Part shown: piece after piece, positions 53,331-63,972 of the stretch
Numbering within the stretch: position 1 is the first letter of the stretch
How the letters are laid out: each line of letters begins with the position of its first letter
DNA from: Cladopsammia gracilis
Lineage: Eukaryota > Cnidaria > Anthozoa > Scleractinia > Dendrophylliidae
Assembly: GCA_022457155.1 (NCBI GenBank)
Contig: JAJGOT010000099.1
Span: 1,427,501-1,491,500 of the forward strand
Length of the DNA: 64,000 nt
Direction: 5' to 3'
Notes under the pieces: generated by a model
The model's input: only the letters and a program-made list of their open reading frames with translations
Told to the model about the DNA's origin: nothing
The model's database searches: none
Position numbers and translations under genes: made by a program

Positions 53331-53885
53331 ATTTTTTTAGCGGGACGAGTTCAGAAAGTCGAGATATTCGGTTTTCTTTGCCACTACAAGCAGTCAACAA
53401 CAGCAGTCGTTTATCAGTCAAGCTGGAAATGATTTTGTAGACAGCGCCCATTATACATATCAATTAAGTTGAAGACATCACGCGATCCAACCTCATTCGA
53501 GAGAAGAAAAGAGAGGACCCTCGAAGCGACGTTGCACGCGATCTAAGACGTTGTAAAGGTAAAACATTTTTGCATCTGACCGGACGGATTATTTGCACCG
53601 TTTATCTCAAGTTCAAGATGATCTTGGGTCACAAAATATTGAGAAAAAATACAAACAGTCACCGGCACGTGAATAAAAGATTTCAATCCTTTTTTGTTTC
53701 TGATGCTGAAATTTCAGGCGGTGTTGGACATGGTCCACGTGGCTTTATTCGTCCAATCACATTTCAGCTTAAGGACTGGACCAGTCTCGTTCCCAGAGTC
53801 TGCGTTATCCTTGATCCGTTCTGGGGACGAGATTGTGACTGGTCAAAAGGCAAAGAGAGAAGAGGGATGGCACCAATTAATAGAG

Positions 53886-54005
53886 GATGATGGGAGTAGC
53901 TAAAATCAACGGTAGCAAATAGAAACTTATTGACAAGCAGATATGCCTTGGACAGGTTTGTCGAAAAGAAACAAAACCCTTGGTTATTAATTATTGCGAA
54001 GGGTG
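53886..54005 (-). pseudogene. GPCR type II shard, copy B
   Basis: Equivalent to 10062-10181, with NNQGFCFFSTNLSKAYLLV on the minus strand. Not functional. Confidence 0.8.
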
Positions 54006-54398
54006 GTTGCTCGTGTAAATAGGTTTCCGCCAAGTTAATCTGCTGCATTTCCTTATAATTTATTAGAAATATAAATACTGATTTTTTTCTTTTCCTTTTC
54101 TGACTATTTTCGTGTAAGTGCTATGAAAACATTATCGTTAAATAACAAATTAAAACGATATGACATTCTTCATTATTTTTTTCTCTGTATTGGCAAACTG
54201 AGCAGATATTTTTTGCTATTGGCACTTCAATTCAGAACCTTTTCAGTGTTTTATTGAGTCAGATATGTAGTCACCAGGGGGTTGTTGTTTAAAATCTGCT
54301 GCATTTCCTAGTATAATTTAGTAGAAAATATATATTTATTTGTTGAGCGAATACTTTACTATTTTCGTGTAAGTGCTATAATGAAAACATTACCTTTA

Positions 54399-54837
54399 GG
54401 GCGCTGTTACACTAGCCAATGTTTCGTGCAACTTGTCTCGCAATTTTGTTGCGACACAAGTTGCATGAAAAATGTCCCAGTGTAACATACCCCGCAACAA
54501 ACATTTCTCACGATATTTTTGTTGCCGCAATCGTTACGAGAAGTAGAAGTCGGTTCTACTTTTCGCAACGATTCTCGCCATGCCGCAACGAATTTTTCAA
54601 GCGTTGCGTAGTGTAACATGTTTCCTGCAATTTGTGTGCAACGTTTTGTGACTTCAGCCAATGAAATTGCTCCTTTCAGCTTCCTCTCCGCTGTTCGTGA
54701 CCGTCGAGCGAGACAAATTGCAAGAAACATTGCCCACTGTAACACTCTCCAGGCAACTTGTCTCGCAGCATCGCAACGCATGGTTTTTAGTTGTTGCGAG
54801 ACAAGTTGCACGAAGTATTGCCTAGTGTAACAGCGCC
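54399..54837. mobile_element. TIR element, copy B equivalent of 10580-11018
   Basis: Same ends (ggcgctgttacacta and tagtgtaacagcgcc), a few substitutions only. Confidence 0.75.
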
Positions 54838-55129
54838 TTTGCTGCGCCTTTCAATAACATGCGGAATTTGAAATTCAAATTTTACCAACAGTTGCGTTTT
54901 ACACTGCCGTCAATCATCTTAGCTTACCTCTCAGGAAACAGATCTTCACTTCAGTGAGGTCAAAAGGTCACGTCCGTGCATTATGATTGGTAGATTTCGA
55001 TCCATTTTGTTTGTTTCTTTTTTACATGGTCCGTCGGCTCGTATAATTATGATTGACGGCAGGGAATAACGCAACTGTTGGTGGAGATTTGAATTTTAAA
55101 TTCCGCATGTTATTGAAAGGCGCAGTAAA
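54838..55129. mobile_element. TIR element, copy B equivalent of 11019-11312
   Basis: Ends tttgctgcgcctttcaataa and ttattgaaaggcgcagtaaa. One end base differs from copy A. Confidence 0.75.
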
Positions 55130-55329
55130 TAACTAAAAAAGACATGACGTTCTTCATTATTTTTTATTTTTGCATCGGCAAACTGAGCAGATATTTGCTA
55201 TTGACACTTTTATTAAAAAGCACTTCTTTTCAGGCAGGTGAAATTCAAAATGTAGAATAGTTTAAATTGTTGTATTGAAAATACTGTAACTACAGCCGCA
55301 AATAACGCCAAAAAATCGACGCCAATGAA

Positions 55330-55484
55330 AAGAAAAACAAGGAGATATGCCTTGGACAGGTTCGTTGAAAAGAAACACAGGCCTTGTTTATTGCGAAAAA
55401 TTTCGGTCGACGCCGAGCCGACACCCAAAACGGGCAAAATCGCGAATACCGCCACGATTACCTATCCACTTGCTATTTCAATTA
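55330..55484 (-). pseudogene. GPCR type II shard, copy B
   Basis: Equivalent to 11500-11664. VFAILPVLGVGSASTEIF is closer to the intact receptor (GVG) than copy A (GDG). Interrupted by the next TIR element. Confidence 0.85.
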
Positions 55485-55702
55485 ACGTTGTCGGATGAAA
55501 GCTCAAAGCTACAAGACAAGATAGTTGGGAGCGGCGCAAAAGAAATGTTTTTCCCGCTCGTCGCATGGCTCTGATTCGCGGCGTTTCTTTTCGTTTCACC
55601 GTTCCCAACTATCTGCATGCCTGGAACAGACGCTCGGTTTACTCGTTCGGCCTTGACATGTAGGTTTTGCGCCTTCAGCTTTGAGCTTTCATCCGACAAC
55701 AT
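55485..55702. mobile_element. TIR element, copy B equivalent of 11665-11880
   Basis: The same 26-bp inverted ends and the same insertion point in the GPCR shard, so this insertion predates the duplication. Confidence 0.75.
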
Positions 55703-55911
55703 TTATAATAGAAATAACTGTATATCTCATCTGTGTTTCAACCTAAATTCCCGCCTCGTCGAAATTGTTTAATTTTTGATCGACCAACTCCCTTAATTGG
55801 GAAAAACCCTGGGAACGAGGTTGATTTTTGACTTGAATTTGAAGGATGTTCAACTAAAGCCGTGTTCTATTGATAACAACCCTTCAACTTAAAGGATTAA
55901 TATCACCTTCA

Positions 55912-56000
55912 TCAGCATCAATAGACTCATAGCCGTGAAGTTTGCTTTCGTGTACAACGTGTACATTACACAAAGTACTGCTGCCGTTTCAATAGCCGTA
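55912..56000 (+). pseudogene. Inverted GPCR type II shard, copy B
   Basis: Equivalent to 12097-12193 (FISINRLIAV on the plus strand). Confidence 0.8.
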
Positions 56001-56230
56001 TATGAAAATACAGTTAACAAACAATACTTAGTGCTATCCTCATAATTTTATTGGATAAAACACCTTTTGAATGCCTTTTACAGTAACAGTTGTTTGTGCA
56101 CACCATCATGAAGTCAGCCAACAACAGCGACCCCCTAAAGTAACAATAGCAAACTGTAATTAATCGGATTTTTTTACAAGGGTCGTTACTTTCATACGTT
56201 TTGCCTGAGGGTGTATCGTAATACAAAAAC

Positions 56231-57535
56231 CTATACGGAAAACAGAAATTCAGGAAACTGCCCAAAGCCAGCATTTGTCCTCCTGCTAGTTACAGTTGAA
56301 AATGTAAATGTCGCACCAGCTACTTTCCGAATATCTAAACGATTATGCCCATATCCAGATGCCGGACCAGATATAAGCGCTTCAATTTGGTACCTACTGT
56401 TTTTCTCTAAAAAAGTTACAGAGTCAAACAAAACTTCAAATCCATAGTAGCTATAATGTTTGCATTTCAAAAGCTTTGAAGAATATGCTCCTGATTTGGA
56501 TACTAGAGTTAAATTGCTAGAATTCTTCACTTCCAATGTTACTGTGTAGTTGTTGTTCTCACTGCCAAACAAACACAGCCCATGTAATGTGATGTCTTTG
56601 TCCACACTAAATCCAATGACGTCCTTGCCACCGTCTTCGTAAGTCCAATCCGACGGTTGCATTAAGTTAAACCTGCCATAATGGTGAATGACACAAAAAC
56701 GTCTTCGAGTCTCCGAAAACCCCGTAGGAGAAGTCAATTTTGAGCTGAAAAACTTAAAAAGAGTGATCATTTCATCTGGAGTAAGAATGTTTGCATCAAG
56801 AACGACACCAGCAAATTCCTCTTGTTTCATCACTGGAAAACGTATTGCTTTAATAACGTGTTCGCCAAGAACTGTTCTCTTTATTTCACCCTCAGCTGCT
56901 AAACCTTGCTTTTCACATTGTTTTGTTGCCCACAGATCAACAGCTTTAAACAACTCCACCTCTTCAATCGTCAGAGTTTCTCTTGAGACTACTACTTCAA
57001 GTAAGGACTTCTCAATTGTCTCAAATCCATCCGATTTCACAGCTGTTTCTGTCTGATTCTCGATCACTTTCCAGCATCGATCAACGAGGCTTTTCTCTTC
57101 ATATTTCTGTGCAACTGGCAGGATGGAGAAAACGTTTGACGGACCTAACTTATTTTTAAGATAATCCATGCATTTCTCAGCAAGAGAAGGCACCATGTAT
57201 TTCTTAGCCAAATAGAGCACTCCCATCGCATTACCTCCGCTCAAGTTTACTTCATCGCTGTACATGTACCGAAACAACTCCAATAAACTCTCGTACTCAC
57301 AGTCAGGCAGTTCAATACGGTCTCTTGTCTCCGCTAGCTCACCATAAAACATGGCTTCAAACACAGGACTACCAATCGCCAGCACAAACTTATGAGCAGG
57401 AATCACCTGCTTACTTTGACTTTCGCTCTTTTGAACAACAAACTTCACATCGCTGAGGCGATCGTTGTTGAACAAAAACGTGGCTCTTTCTCTGATGGTG
57501 GGTCTTGTTGTTTGCCAGTTTAGTTTAGTGGACAT
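56231..57535 (-). CDS. BTB-BACK-PHR domain protein (copy g), intact
   Basis: 434 residues, ATG at 57533-57535 (MSTKLNWQ), no introns. The BTB (PAHKFVLAIGSPVFEAMFYG), BACK (SLVDRCWKVIENQTETAVKS) and PHR (GLCLFGSENNNYTVTLEV to GQFPEFLFSV) domains are all in one frame. The start of the PHR domain reads LMQPSDWTYEDGGKDVIGF, distinct from copies a/f and c. It is the intact partner of broken copy b. Its UTRs match copy b, with AATAAA (tttatt) at about 56046-56051. The truncated GPCR-II lies 680 bp upstream. Family role is substrate adaptor for a Cullin-3 ubiquitin ligase; the substrate is unknown. Confidence 0.92.
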   Translation of the reverse strand: MSTKLNWQTTRPTIRERATFLFNNDRLSDVKFVVQKSESQSKQVIPAHKFVLAIGSPVFEAMFYGELAETRDRIELPDCEYESLLELFRYMYSDEVNLSGGNAMGVLYLAKKYMVPSLAEKCMDYLKNKLGPSNVFSILPVAQKYEEKSLVDRCWKVIENQTETAVKSDGFETIEKSLLEVVVSRETLTIEEVELFKAVDLWATKQCEKQGLAAEGEIKRTVLGEHVIKAIRFPVMKQEEFAGVVLDANILTPDEMITLFKFFSSKLTSPTGFSETRRRFCVIHHYGRFNLMQPSDWTYEDGGKDVIGFSVDKDITLHGLCLFGSENNNYTVTLEVKNSSNLTLVSKSGAYSSKLLKCKHYSYYGFEVLFDSVTFLEKNSRYQIEALISGPASGYGHNRLDIRKVAGATFTFSTVTSRRTNAGFGQFPEFLFSV

Positions 57536-58215
57536 ATTTGTTAAGCGGGACGAGTTCAGAAAGTCGAGATATTCGCTTTTCTTCGCCGCTACAGGCAGTT
57601 AACAACAGCAGTCGTTTAATAGTCAAGCTGGAAATGATTCGTAGACAGCACCCACTATGTATATCAATTAAGCCTAAGACATCACGCGATCCAACCTTGT
57701 TCGAGGGAGGAAAAGAGAAGACCCCGGAAGCGACGTTGCACGCGATCCAAGACGTCACAAAAGTAATATATATTTTTCATCTGACCGGGCGGATTATTTG
57801 CACCGTGTATCTCAAGTTTAAGATGATCTAGGGTCGCAAAATATTGAGAAACTAAAAACAGTCACCTGCAGGTGTATAAAAAATTTTCATCTGTTTTTAT
57901 TTGAATCCTTAAATTTCAGGCGGTGTTGGACTTGGTCCACGGCGGTCCAATCACATGTCAGCTGAACTCCAGCTTATTGACTGGTGCAATGCGGTGACCA
58001 AAGTCCAGGTTACCTTTAATACGTGATGCGGGCCAAAAGGATATCGCGTCTCTGGGGACGAGATTGGGGACAGTTAAAAAAGCAAAGGGGGTGGGGGCAA
58101 GGGCAAGGATTACTGTGTCAGTCCCGCTAAAAGCGGTCCACTCGATTTCATGACCCTCAATCTCAATGTTTTGAATTTAGACATTTTATGTAAAAAATGG
58201 GACGATATTAAAATG

Positions 58216-58724
58216 TCAACAATTGGCAAACAGAAAAAGGCTCACGAACCGTTTTCTCCCAGCTTGGATTATCTGACCGAAAGTTCTTCGAAATTCCCCG
58301 TTGAAACCAGCGTAAACAAAAACGTTAATAGTCGCGTTTGTGTAGATCATGCACACCGCTATTTTTGCGACTACAGGTGGAATGTTAGACTGTCCAAAAA
58401 CAGCGAGTAGATCAATTAGCGTGATAGGTAACACAAGGAGAATAAACAAACCAACTAATATGACAACCATTTTTGAAATTTTCCTCTGCCTTAATATAAA
58501 TTTTCTGCGGTTTTGATGACGAGCAGTACTTGATTGGCAAACCGTGTCAGCTTGAGTTGCGGTCGTGTCGCTGAATTCGAGACTATTCGTTTCAACCTGG
58601 ATGTTGGTCTCTACGTTTATATGTTGTTCGTGAATGACTCTCATTTGCCTGTGGCTTACCTTGAGAAGAAAGCCGTTGTTGGGAGTTGCTAAAATCAACG
58701 GAAGCAAACAGAAACCTATTAGAA
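58216..58724 (-). pseudogene. GPCR type II, copy B, truncated to TM5-TM7
   Basis: Keeps the end of TM5 (IGFCLLPLILATPNNGFLL), the third loop, TM6 (LFILLVLPITLIDLLAVFGQ) and TM7 (INVFVYAGFN) to the C-terminus. TM1-TM4 and the start are missing: homology ends at 58724 and is replaced by unrelated sequence. The third loop differs at many positions from the copies at 14404 and 27018 (HEQHINVETNIQVETNSLEF), which makes it the most divergent type II copy. A seven-helix receptor cannot be made. Confidence 0.88.
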
Positions 58725-58968
58725 TCAAAGGGCTCTTAAAGCCATCTCGTTAATGCGAGAGAATGTAAGGTTAATAAAAAACAACAACAACAACAAGAAT
58801 TGGAAAAGTTGGGTGCCTTTGATAGGTAAATGTAGTAAAGACGTGATAGGTAATATGTGTAAAGCTGCTAAATGGTTTATTGAAGTTGAAAGATTGAAAA
58901 TACCTGTAGGTCTAATCGAAGAGTTAGACATTGCAGTCATAGAGGACTTAAGGGCTCTATTTCAATAA
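58725..58968. other. Unrecognised 245-bp segment at the copy B break
   Basis: Replaces the 5' half of the GPCR. The word agggctct occurs at both edges (58729 and 58952). It contains a (CAA)n-like run encoding Asn repeats and a 71-codon frame (58753-58968, FIEVERLKIPVGLIEELDIA) ending next to aataaaag. It could be the tail of a transposon coding region. I cannot assign it. Confidence 0.35.
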
Positions 58969-59384
58969 AAGTCATGAGCAACAAAATAATCACGAGTATG
59001 AATGTAAATAATTTTCATGTTAATTTAGCGTATTTGTTCAAAATAGTCTTCATTTTACAGCTGAGGGGAAACTTCAACTTGATTATATTAAGCGAACAAG
59101 AAGCTGTACACAGCTTGAACTCGTGGCGCCTTTAACTTATTGCAGCATTGATTCCCAAGTGATTTGAGTGCTTTTACAGAGAAACATAAGCTTGAAATTA
59201 TGTCTAATCAAAGGCTCCTAACAGCCAACCCGAGAAGAAAAAATGCTAACGCGTAACGCGTAACGCAATATTGCCGTACGCTTACGTTTTCACACTGACA
59301 CAGTTCGATATATATTTTTTTTAATAAAACGTAAGGATTTTTGACGAACGAAAAATAAAGTACATCACTTTCATAATGTCCAGT
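58969..59384. other. Non-coding stretch
   Basis: AT-rich; no gene or repeat recognised. Confidence 0.35.
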
Positions 59385-59500
59385 TCGAAAAAAGAAAAAA
59401 AAAAAGAAAAAAAAAAAGAACTCTCTGGAGAATCGAACTCGAGCCGTCCGGGACTGAGCCACAAACTCAATTACTGCGCTGTCCAAGAGCACATACTGCC
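59385..59500 (-). mobile_element. tRNA-derived SINE fragment
   Basis: On the minus strand: ttggacagcgcagtaattga (A-box side), then ggctcgagttcgattctcca (B-box ggttcgannc-like), then a T-rich/A-rich tail at 59388-59420. The spacing is tRNA-like, but stems do not pair and no CCA-end context exists, so it is a SINE rather than a tRNA gene. Confidence 0.5.
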
Positions 59501-61170
59501 TACCGACTAAATTTTATTATTTTAATCTAGATACGCATCAGAACGCGTGTTTAGGTTGCAAAATCCTTTTAGATCGATTTTAATGTTGCACTAAAAACTC
59601 CAAATGCGAAACATCTGTAACCTTATTGTTGCCTATATTCGTTTACATCAAATTAATTATTGTTATCGTTGGATTCACGTTGAATTCCTGTTACGAAACG
59701 TGTTCGTAACAAAGCATTTGCTCACTAAGTTTACAGCTGATGGAAGGAGCGAGTGAGTGAGTGAGAGAGTGAATTTTATTTAAACACCCTTGCCGATAGC
59801 CTGTTCATCATGCTTTCACGTATACACGGGTTTAAAAGTAAGACCACACTGCATTCACTAGATTCAGTAGCTGACACTTAAACTCGACCCGGAGCTTGAT
59901 CGCTAAGCGTCCTAAGCAAATGGCAAGTTTAATATACAAAACACAGAACTTGCCAGAGCAAAAATCCCACAGGAATAAGCAGCGAACACAATATTAAACG
60001 GCCTATCCATCCATGAACGCCTTGAATTGTCTTGAAAGTGTGCAGTTGTACGCAGTAGTTCTTTATCTTGCTTCTCGAGTACACACACGGAGAGATTTTA
60101 CGGTATGTATTTCATGGCCGAAAGCCATATAGTCGTCGATATAGACTTAAATATGCGTGCATAAATTTGCATGCGCTAATGTGACACGAAAAAAAGAAAA
60201 ACAAGAAAAGTCAACGCCGGATTTACAACTCGTGTGCTTCGCCACGAGTAATGAGCCGAGGCCAATTTGGTTGCTACGGGGGGAAATTATGAGGAGGGAT
60301 GGGGGTGGCAAAACTACTTAGATTCAATCTATCTTTAGAGAGCCCTTTTACTTAGTTAATTTTCTATGTTTTGTATCAGTCACAGTATTTTAGTAGCAAT
60401 GACTTGTATGGCACTACAATGGCGATTTTCCTATCAATCGAAATTTGGGAAAGATGTTCGAAGGTTAAAAAATATTTACTATCTTTATTTATTGATATTT
60501 AAACAAAACTAAAACATATTGCAACGATTTTCATTTGGGATTAAAATTGATTTACTAGCAATGTTTTTAAACAGCCAATTAATATGTGCAGTGTATATGT
60601 GGATGTATGAGACAAAACAAGAACTTTGTGCATGTGAATAAGTTCAGTAAAAAGACTTCAGTAAAAAAGGAATGTTTTATCTAAATACTTCACTAAGGTA
60701 GACTATTGTAAAAAAGGCAAATGAAAATATTTTACTTGTCGCTTTTTCCGTCAACTAAAAAATTGTGTACCTTCGGGCAGAATGGTGTCTCTTGTGGGAA
60801 TAGAGCTGGTGATTAGATTTCGTTTCCTTTTATAGCCGAAGCTGTTTTCAAAACATCTCGGCTAAAAGAAGCCTTGGTAAAAACGACAAGCGACGTGGCC
60901 CCGAAAATTGCCGACATGAGACGTTCTGAACAGCGAGAAGCGGCTCGATTCCGCTTCAAAAATACGACAAATTACGACAGCGACTTTGGAAGGTTGTGCA
61001 ATTTACCAATAAAATTAAACATTATTGACCATATCGTTCATATCAACACCCGACGGCCAACGGTCTTTTACATGTAATGATCAATTTGTTATTGAAACGT
61101 CTACCAACCTCGTTCCCAAGGCCCCTATCTTCCTCTCTCTTGGATCGGACGTGCAGTTAGAGGGGAGTAA
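59501..61170. other. Non-coding stretch with a possible LINE 3' tail
   Basis: At 59750-59790 the minus strand reads gtttaaataaaattcactct followed by (cact)n, a typical end of a 5'-truncated LINE with a microsatellite tail, but no ORF2 coding remnant was recognised upstream (to about 60100). A short word gtgtaccttcggg at 60768 resembles the TTAA element ends. No gene. Confidence 0.35.
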
Positions 61171-62109
61171 TAGGGAGCTTACGAATCGACGACTTTCGCA
61201 CGACGACGCCGTTGGATTGCGTGACATGCCTACTGCGCATGATTTTGTGGGCAGTTGCCGGCGTCGAGCCAAAGTCGACGACGTTGTTTTGAGCAAATTG
61301 ACGGTGTCGCCAAAACAGCAGAACGTGAGGTGAGTTTTCGAAGTTTTCTCTCGTTAATTCAGGGGATTTTGCCAGATAATTCAAGAATCACATCAGGGAG
61401 ATGTTGTTTCTGACTATTTGTCCGTTTTCATTCAAGTAACGCCCAAAAATATCAAGTAGAAATATGGCAAGTGAAACAAGTGAAACGCCAAGTGACACGA
61501 AAAGGTAAGGATGAGATTGCGGAATGAAAACTCGTTTATGTTAATCACACCTTATTGAAGGATAAGACATTTGCTTTTGTTTAACGAATTTTCAAAGAAA
61601 TTAAAAGGGGTGTATATTTTATAGTCGGGTCTATAGTTAAAAATAGGAAAATATTTTACTGGAAGCCGCGACTGGAAGCAATACACGCTGCTAGATTTCA
61701 AAACGTAAGCTTGTAATTCGATGAGGTTTTTTATTCTTGTCCTGAGTCATCTTTTAGCCAGCCTGAAGTTGTAGAAACACAAATTTGTCTCGGCTTTCTG
61801 CTATGCGAGCGAGCAGATGATCTGTATCACATTTGATTTATAGGGACATCTAACATAGGCTTGTAAATGTCGGGCAATTTTCGTTTTCTAAGCTTTGTTT
61901 ATTTTTGGTCGCTTCGGCTGTTAGGATAAGTCTGCCGTAGATATTTCGCATTTTAAACAATTCACTTGTCCAGCTGGCCAAGAGATCCCACCAACGTCGT
62001 CGTCTTCATTAGGAATCGTAAATTCAAATTTCTGCAGGACGGCGACGCGGGACTATGACGTGACCCAACGGCGTCGTCGTGCAAAAGTCGTCGATTCGTA
62101 AGCTCCCTA
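61171..62109. mobile_element. TIR element, ~940 bp
   Basis: Left tagggagcttacgaatcgac and right gtcgattcgtaagctcccta are inverted repeats continuing through gacttt-gcacgacgacgccg for over 50 bp. TA at the outer edges is compatible with a Tc1/mariner-like target. No transposase frame; probably a MITE derivative. Confidence 0.8.
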
Positions 62110-62118
62110 ATGATACCT

Positions 62119-62244
62119 CGAGTTGGACTTCGAGTTCGAGTTCGAGTTCGAGTTCGAGTTGGACTTCGAGTTGGACTTCGAGTTGGACTTCGAGTTGGAT
62201 TTCGAGTTGGACTTCGAGTTGGACTTCGAGTTGGATTTCGAGTT
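62119..62244 (+). repeat. Hexamer/dodecamer tandem array (cgagtt / ttggacttcgag)
   Basis: Starts with four to five cgagtt units, then eight ttgga(c/t)ttcgag units with c/t alternation. It begins 9 bp after the TIR element. It is open in all plus-strand frames (Phe-Glu or Gly-Leu-Arg-Val repeats), which is a by-product of the repeat. Confidence 0.92.
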
Positions 62245-62682
62245 AGTAGGAAGAAAAATTCGAGAAAAATATCAAAAAAGAAAACATCATTTAACTAGAT
62301 TGTCACAACAGTGTTTTAATAAAGGGAAACATTCACAAAAGATTCCGTCTTGGATATCAACACTCACTACAAGCCGACCGAGACCTTTCAGTACACACAC
62401 ATCGCCTCACGCCACCCACCAGGCTTAAAATATGGATTCATTAAAGGCGAAAGCAATAAGATTGTTTAGAACTAACTCTTCATAACATACCAAAATATTG
62501 ATCCCTCAGACGAGACATTTGCTCCGAGCGTACGCGTTACCAAAATGAACTGTTGCTCATAACTATGTATGTATACGCTATTGTTTTGCTTTTCGATTTC
62601 TATTGTTTTGGCGTTTGTTTTAGTTTTAAGAACGGTATGCATAACTAATATTTGGGGTTAAACGGAAATCTTTCCGGCTGAA

Positions 62683-63348
62683 AAGTGCAAAATGACGGAG
62701 GTTTTTTCGCTCGAACCAAAGCAAATTTCCCACCGAAATGTTTACTAGATTCCAATCTTTCCAAAACCGAGTGTGGATGTTGACATTGCGCCTGTTAAAA
62801 TGAGTTAGAACGCTTAAAGCGATGACCGCGCGGTCGAACTCCATACAAGCCTTTATACGAAATTGCTCACTTCAAGGTAAAAATGACGGTACTTTTTTTA
62901 AAAGTTATTAAAATATTTTAACGTTTCTAGATAGAATAATAACCATATTACTGGAATCCGAGTGTGGATTTCAGAAAAGTAATTCACAAATTGCAGGGCC
63001 ATGCATTAACAGAAGAGCATGCGAATAGATACAAACTACTGAGAAGTCAAAACTGGCTCAGTCGAAGCATAGTGCACTGAAAAAATGCCAAAATGACGGG
63101 TTTTTTTTCGCTCCAACTAAATCATATTTCCCACCAAAATGTTCACAAGATCCCAGTCTCTTCAAAACCGAGCGTGGATGTTGAAATTGCGCCTGTTAAA
63201 ATGAGTTAGAACAGGATAGAACGCTTAAAGCAATGACCGCGCGGTCGGACTCCATACACGCCTTTATACGAAGTTGCTCACTTCAAGGTCAAAATCACGG
63301 GACTTTTTTTTTAAGTTATTAAAATATTTTAACGTTTCCAAATAGAAC
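62683..63348 (+). repeat. Tandem duplication, two ~260-bp copies
   Basis: 62683-62938 and 63079-63348 align in direct orientation: aaaatgacgg, tttcccacc(g/a)aaatgtt, gtggatgttgacattgcgcc, gatgaccgcgcggtcg, ctttatacgaa, gttattaaaatattttaacg. The second copy has a 10-bp internal duplication (agaacaggat). The 140 bp between them is unrelated. Confidence 0.85.
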
Positions 63349-63621
63349 AAGAGGCTGCAAGCAGCCTATACTCATGCGCATGCGTACGAAAATTTTATGA
63401 TATATTTTAAACATGATAAGAAGATGTCCGATATGAAGAAGAGTTACTCCTTTCATTCAGTCATCGTTCTCAAGTGTATTAAGGCTTGACCATTCGACTC
63501 GCAATACCCCCCGCAAAGGCTCGCGGGGAAAACGTTGACAAATTAAACTTGCTATCCAAGATGGCGGAACCGCTTGGTAAAGCATGCAATCTGTGAGACT
63601 TCACTGCTTGGACATATCGAT

Positions 63622-63972
63622 TCATTTTGCTAGCTGTTGGGTGGTTACATAGAAGGATGTTTTTTCTTCAACCGAAGGTAGGTGTATTTTCTCTTTTTCT
63701 TCATGTAAATGCAGTTTATAATGATTTCCTTTCGATCGATCGTGAAATGGCGTGGCGCTTTCGCTTCGCGGCCGTCTGAAATCAATAACTTCGTAACTTA
63801 CTGTATTTAGCATTTCATCGCAAAAACAGGGATGATTTGCCAGTGAAAAACTATTTTTGTTTTCGAAGTTTACCGTTGGTTTAGTTATCTCGTGATTTTT
63901 AGAGGTTTTGAAGTTGTTTATTGCTAAGATGAACTGATAGATTCTCCTTAAATGTTCACATGGTTTGTGCAA
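63622..63972 (-). CDS. Hypothetical short ORF
   Basis: An open frame of 116 codons. The first ATG-like start is at the window-proximal end, and an internal ATG gives a ~63-residue product starting MLNTVSYEVIDFRRPRSESA and continuing HLHEEKEKIHLPSVEEK. It is charged, without a signal peptide or membrane segment. I recognise no domain. The composition is protein-like rather than random, and I suspect it belongs to a repeated cnidarian sequence of unknown nature. No neighbour gives context. Confidence 0.25.
   Translation of the reverse strand: MHKPCEHLRRIYQFILAINNFKTSKNHEITKPTVNFENKNSFSLANHPCFCDEMLNTVSYEVIDFRRPRSESATPFHDRSKGNHYKLHLHEEKEKIHLPSVEEKTSFYVTTQQLAK

Larger units (their letters stand above)
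47209..58724 (+). repeat. Large duplication, copy B
   Basis: Collinear with 1664-14935. It lacks the 1.56-kb composite insertion and the ~150-bp TIR element of copy A and has lost about 24 bp near 53820 and most of one palindrome arm near 55790. Contains the GPCR-I pseudogene, BTB f, GPCR-II shards, BTB g and a truncated GPCR-II. It ends where the GPCR-II coding sequence is cut off at 58724. Confidence 0.9.

Noticed and set aside
62110..62428. Phe-Glu and Gly-Leu-Arg-Val repeat reading frames
   Set aside because: All plus-strand frames of the 6/12-bp tandem array are open, which is a property of the repeat.
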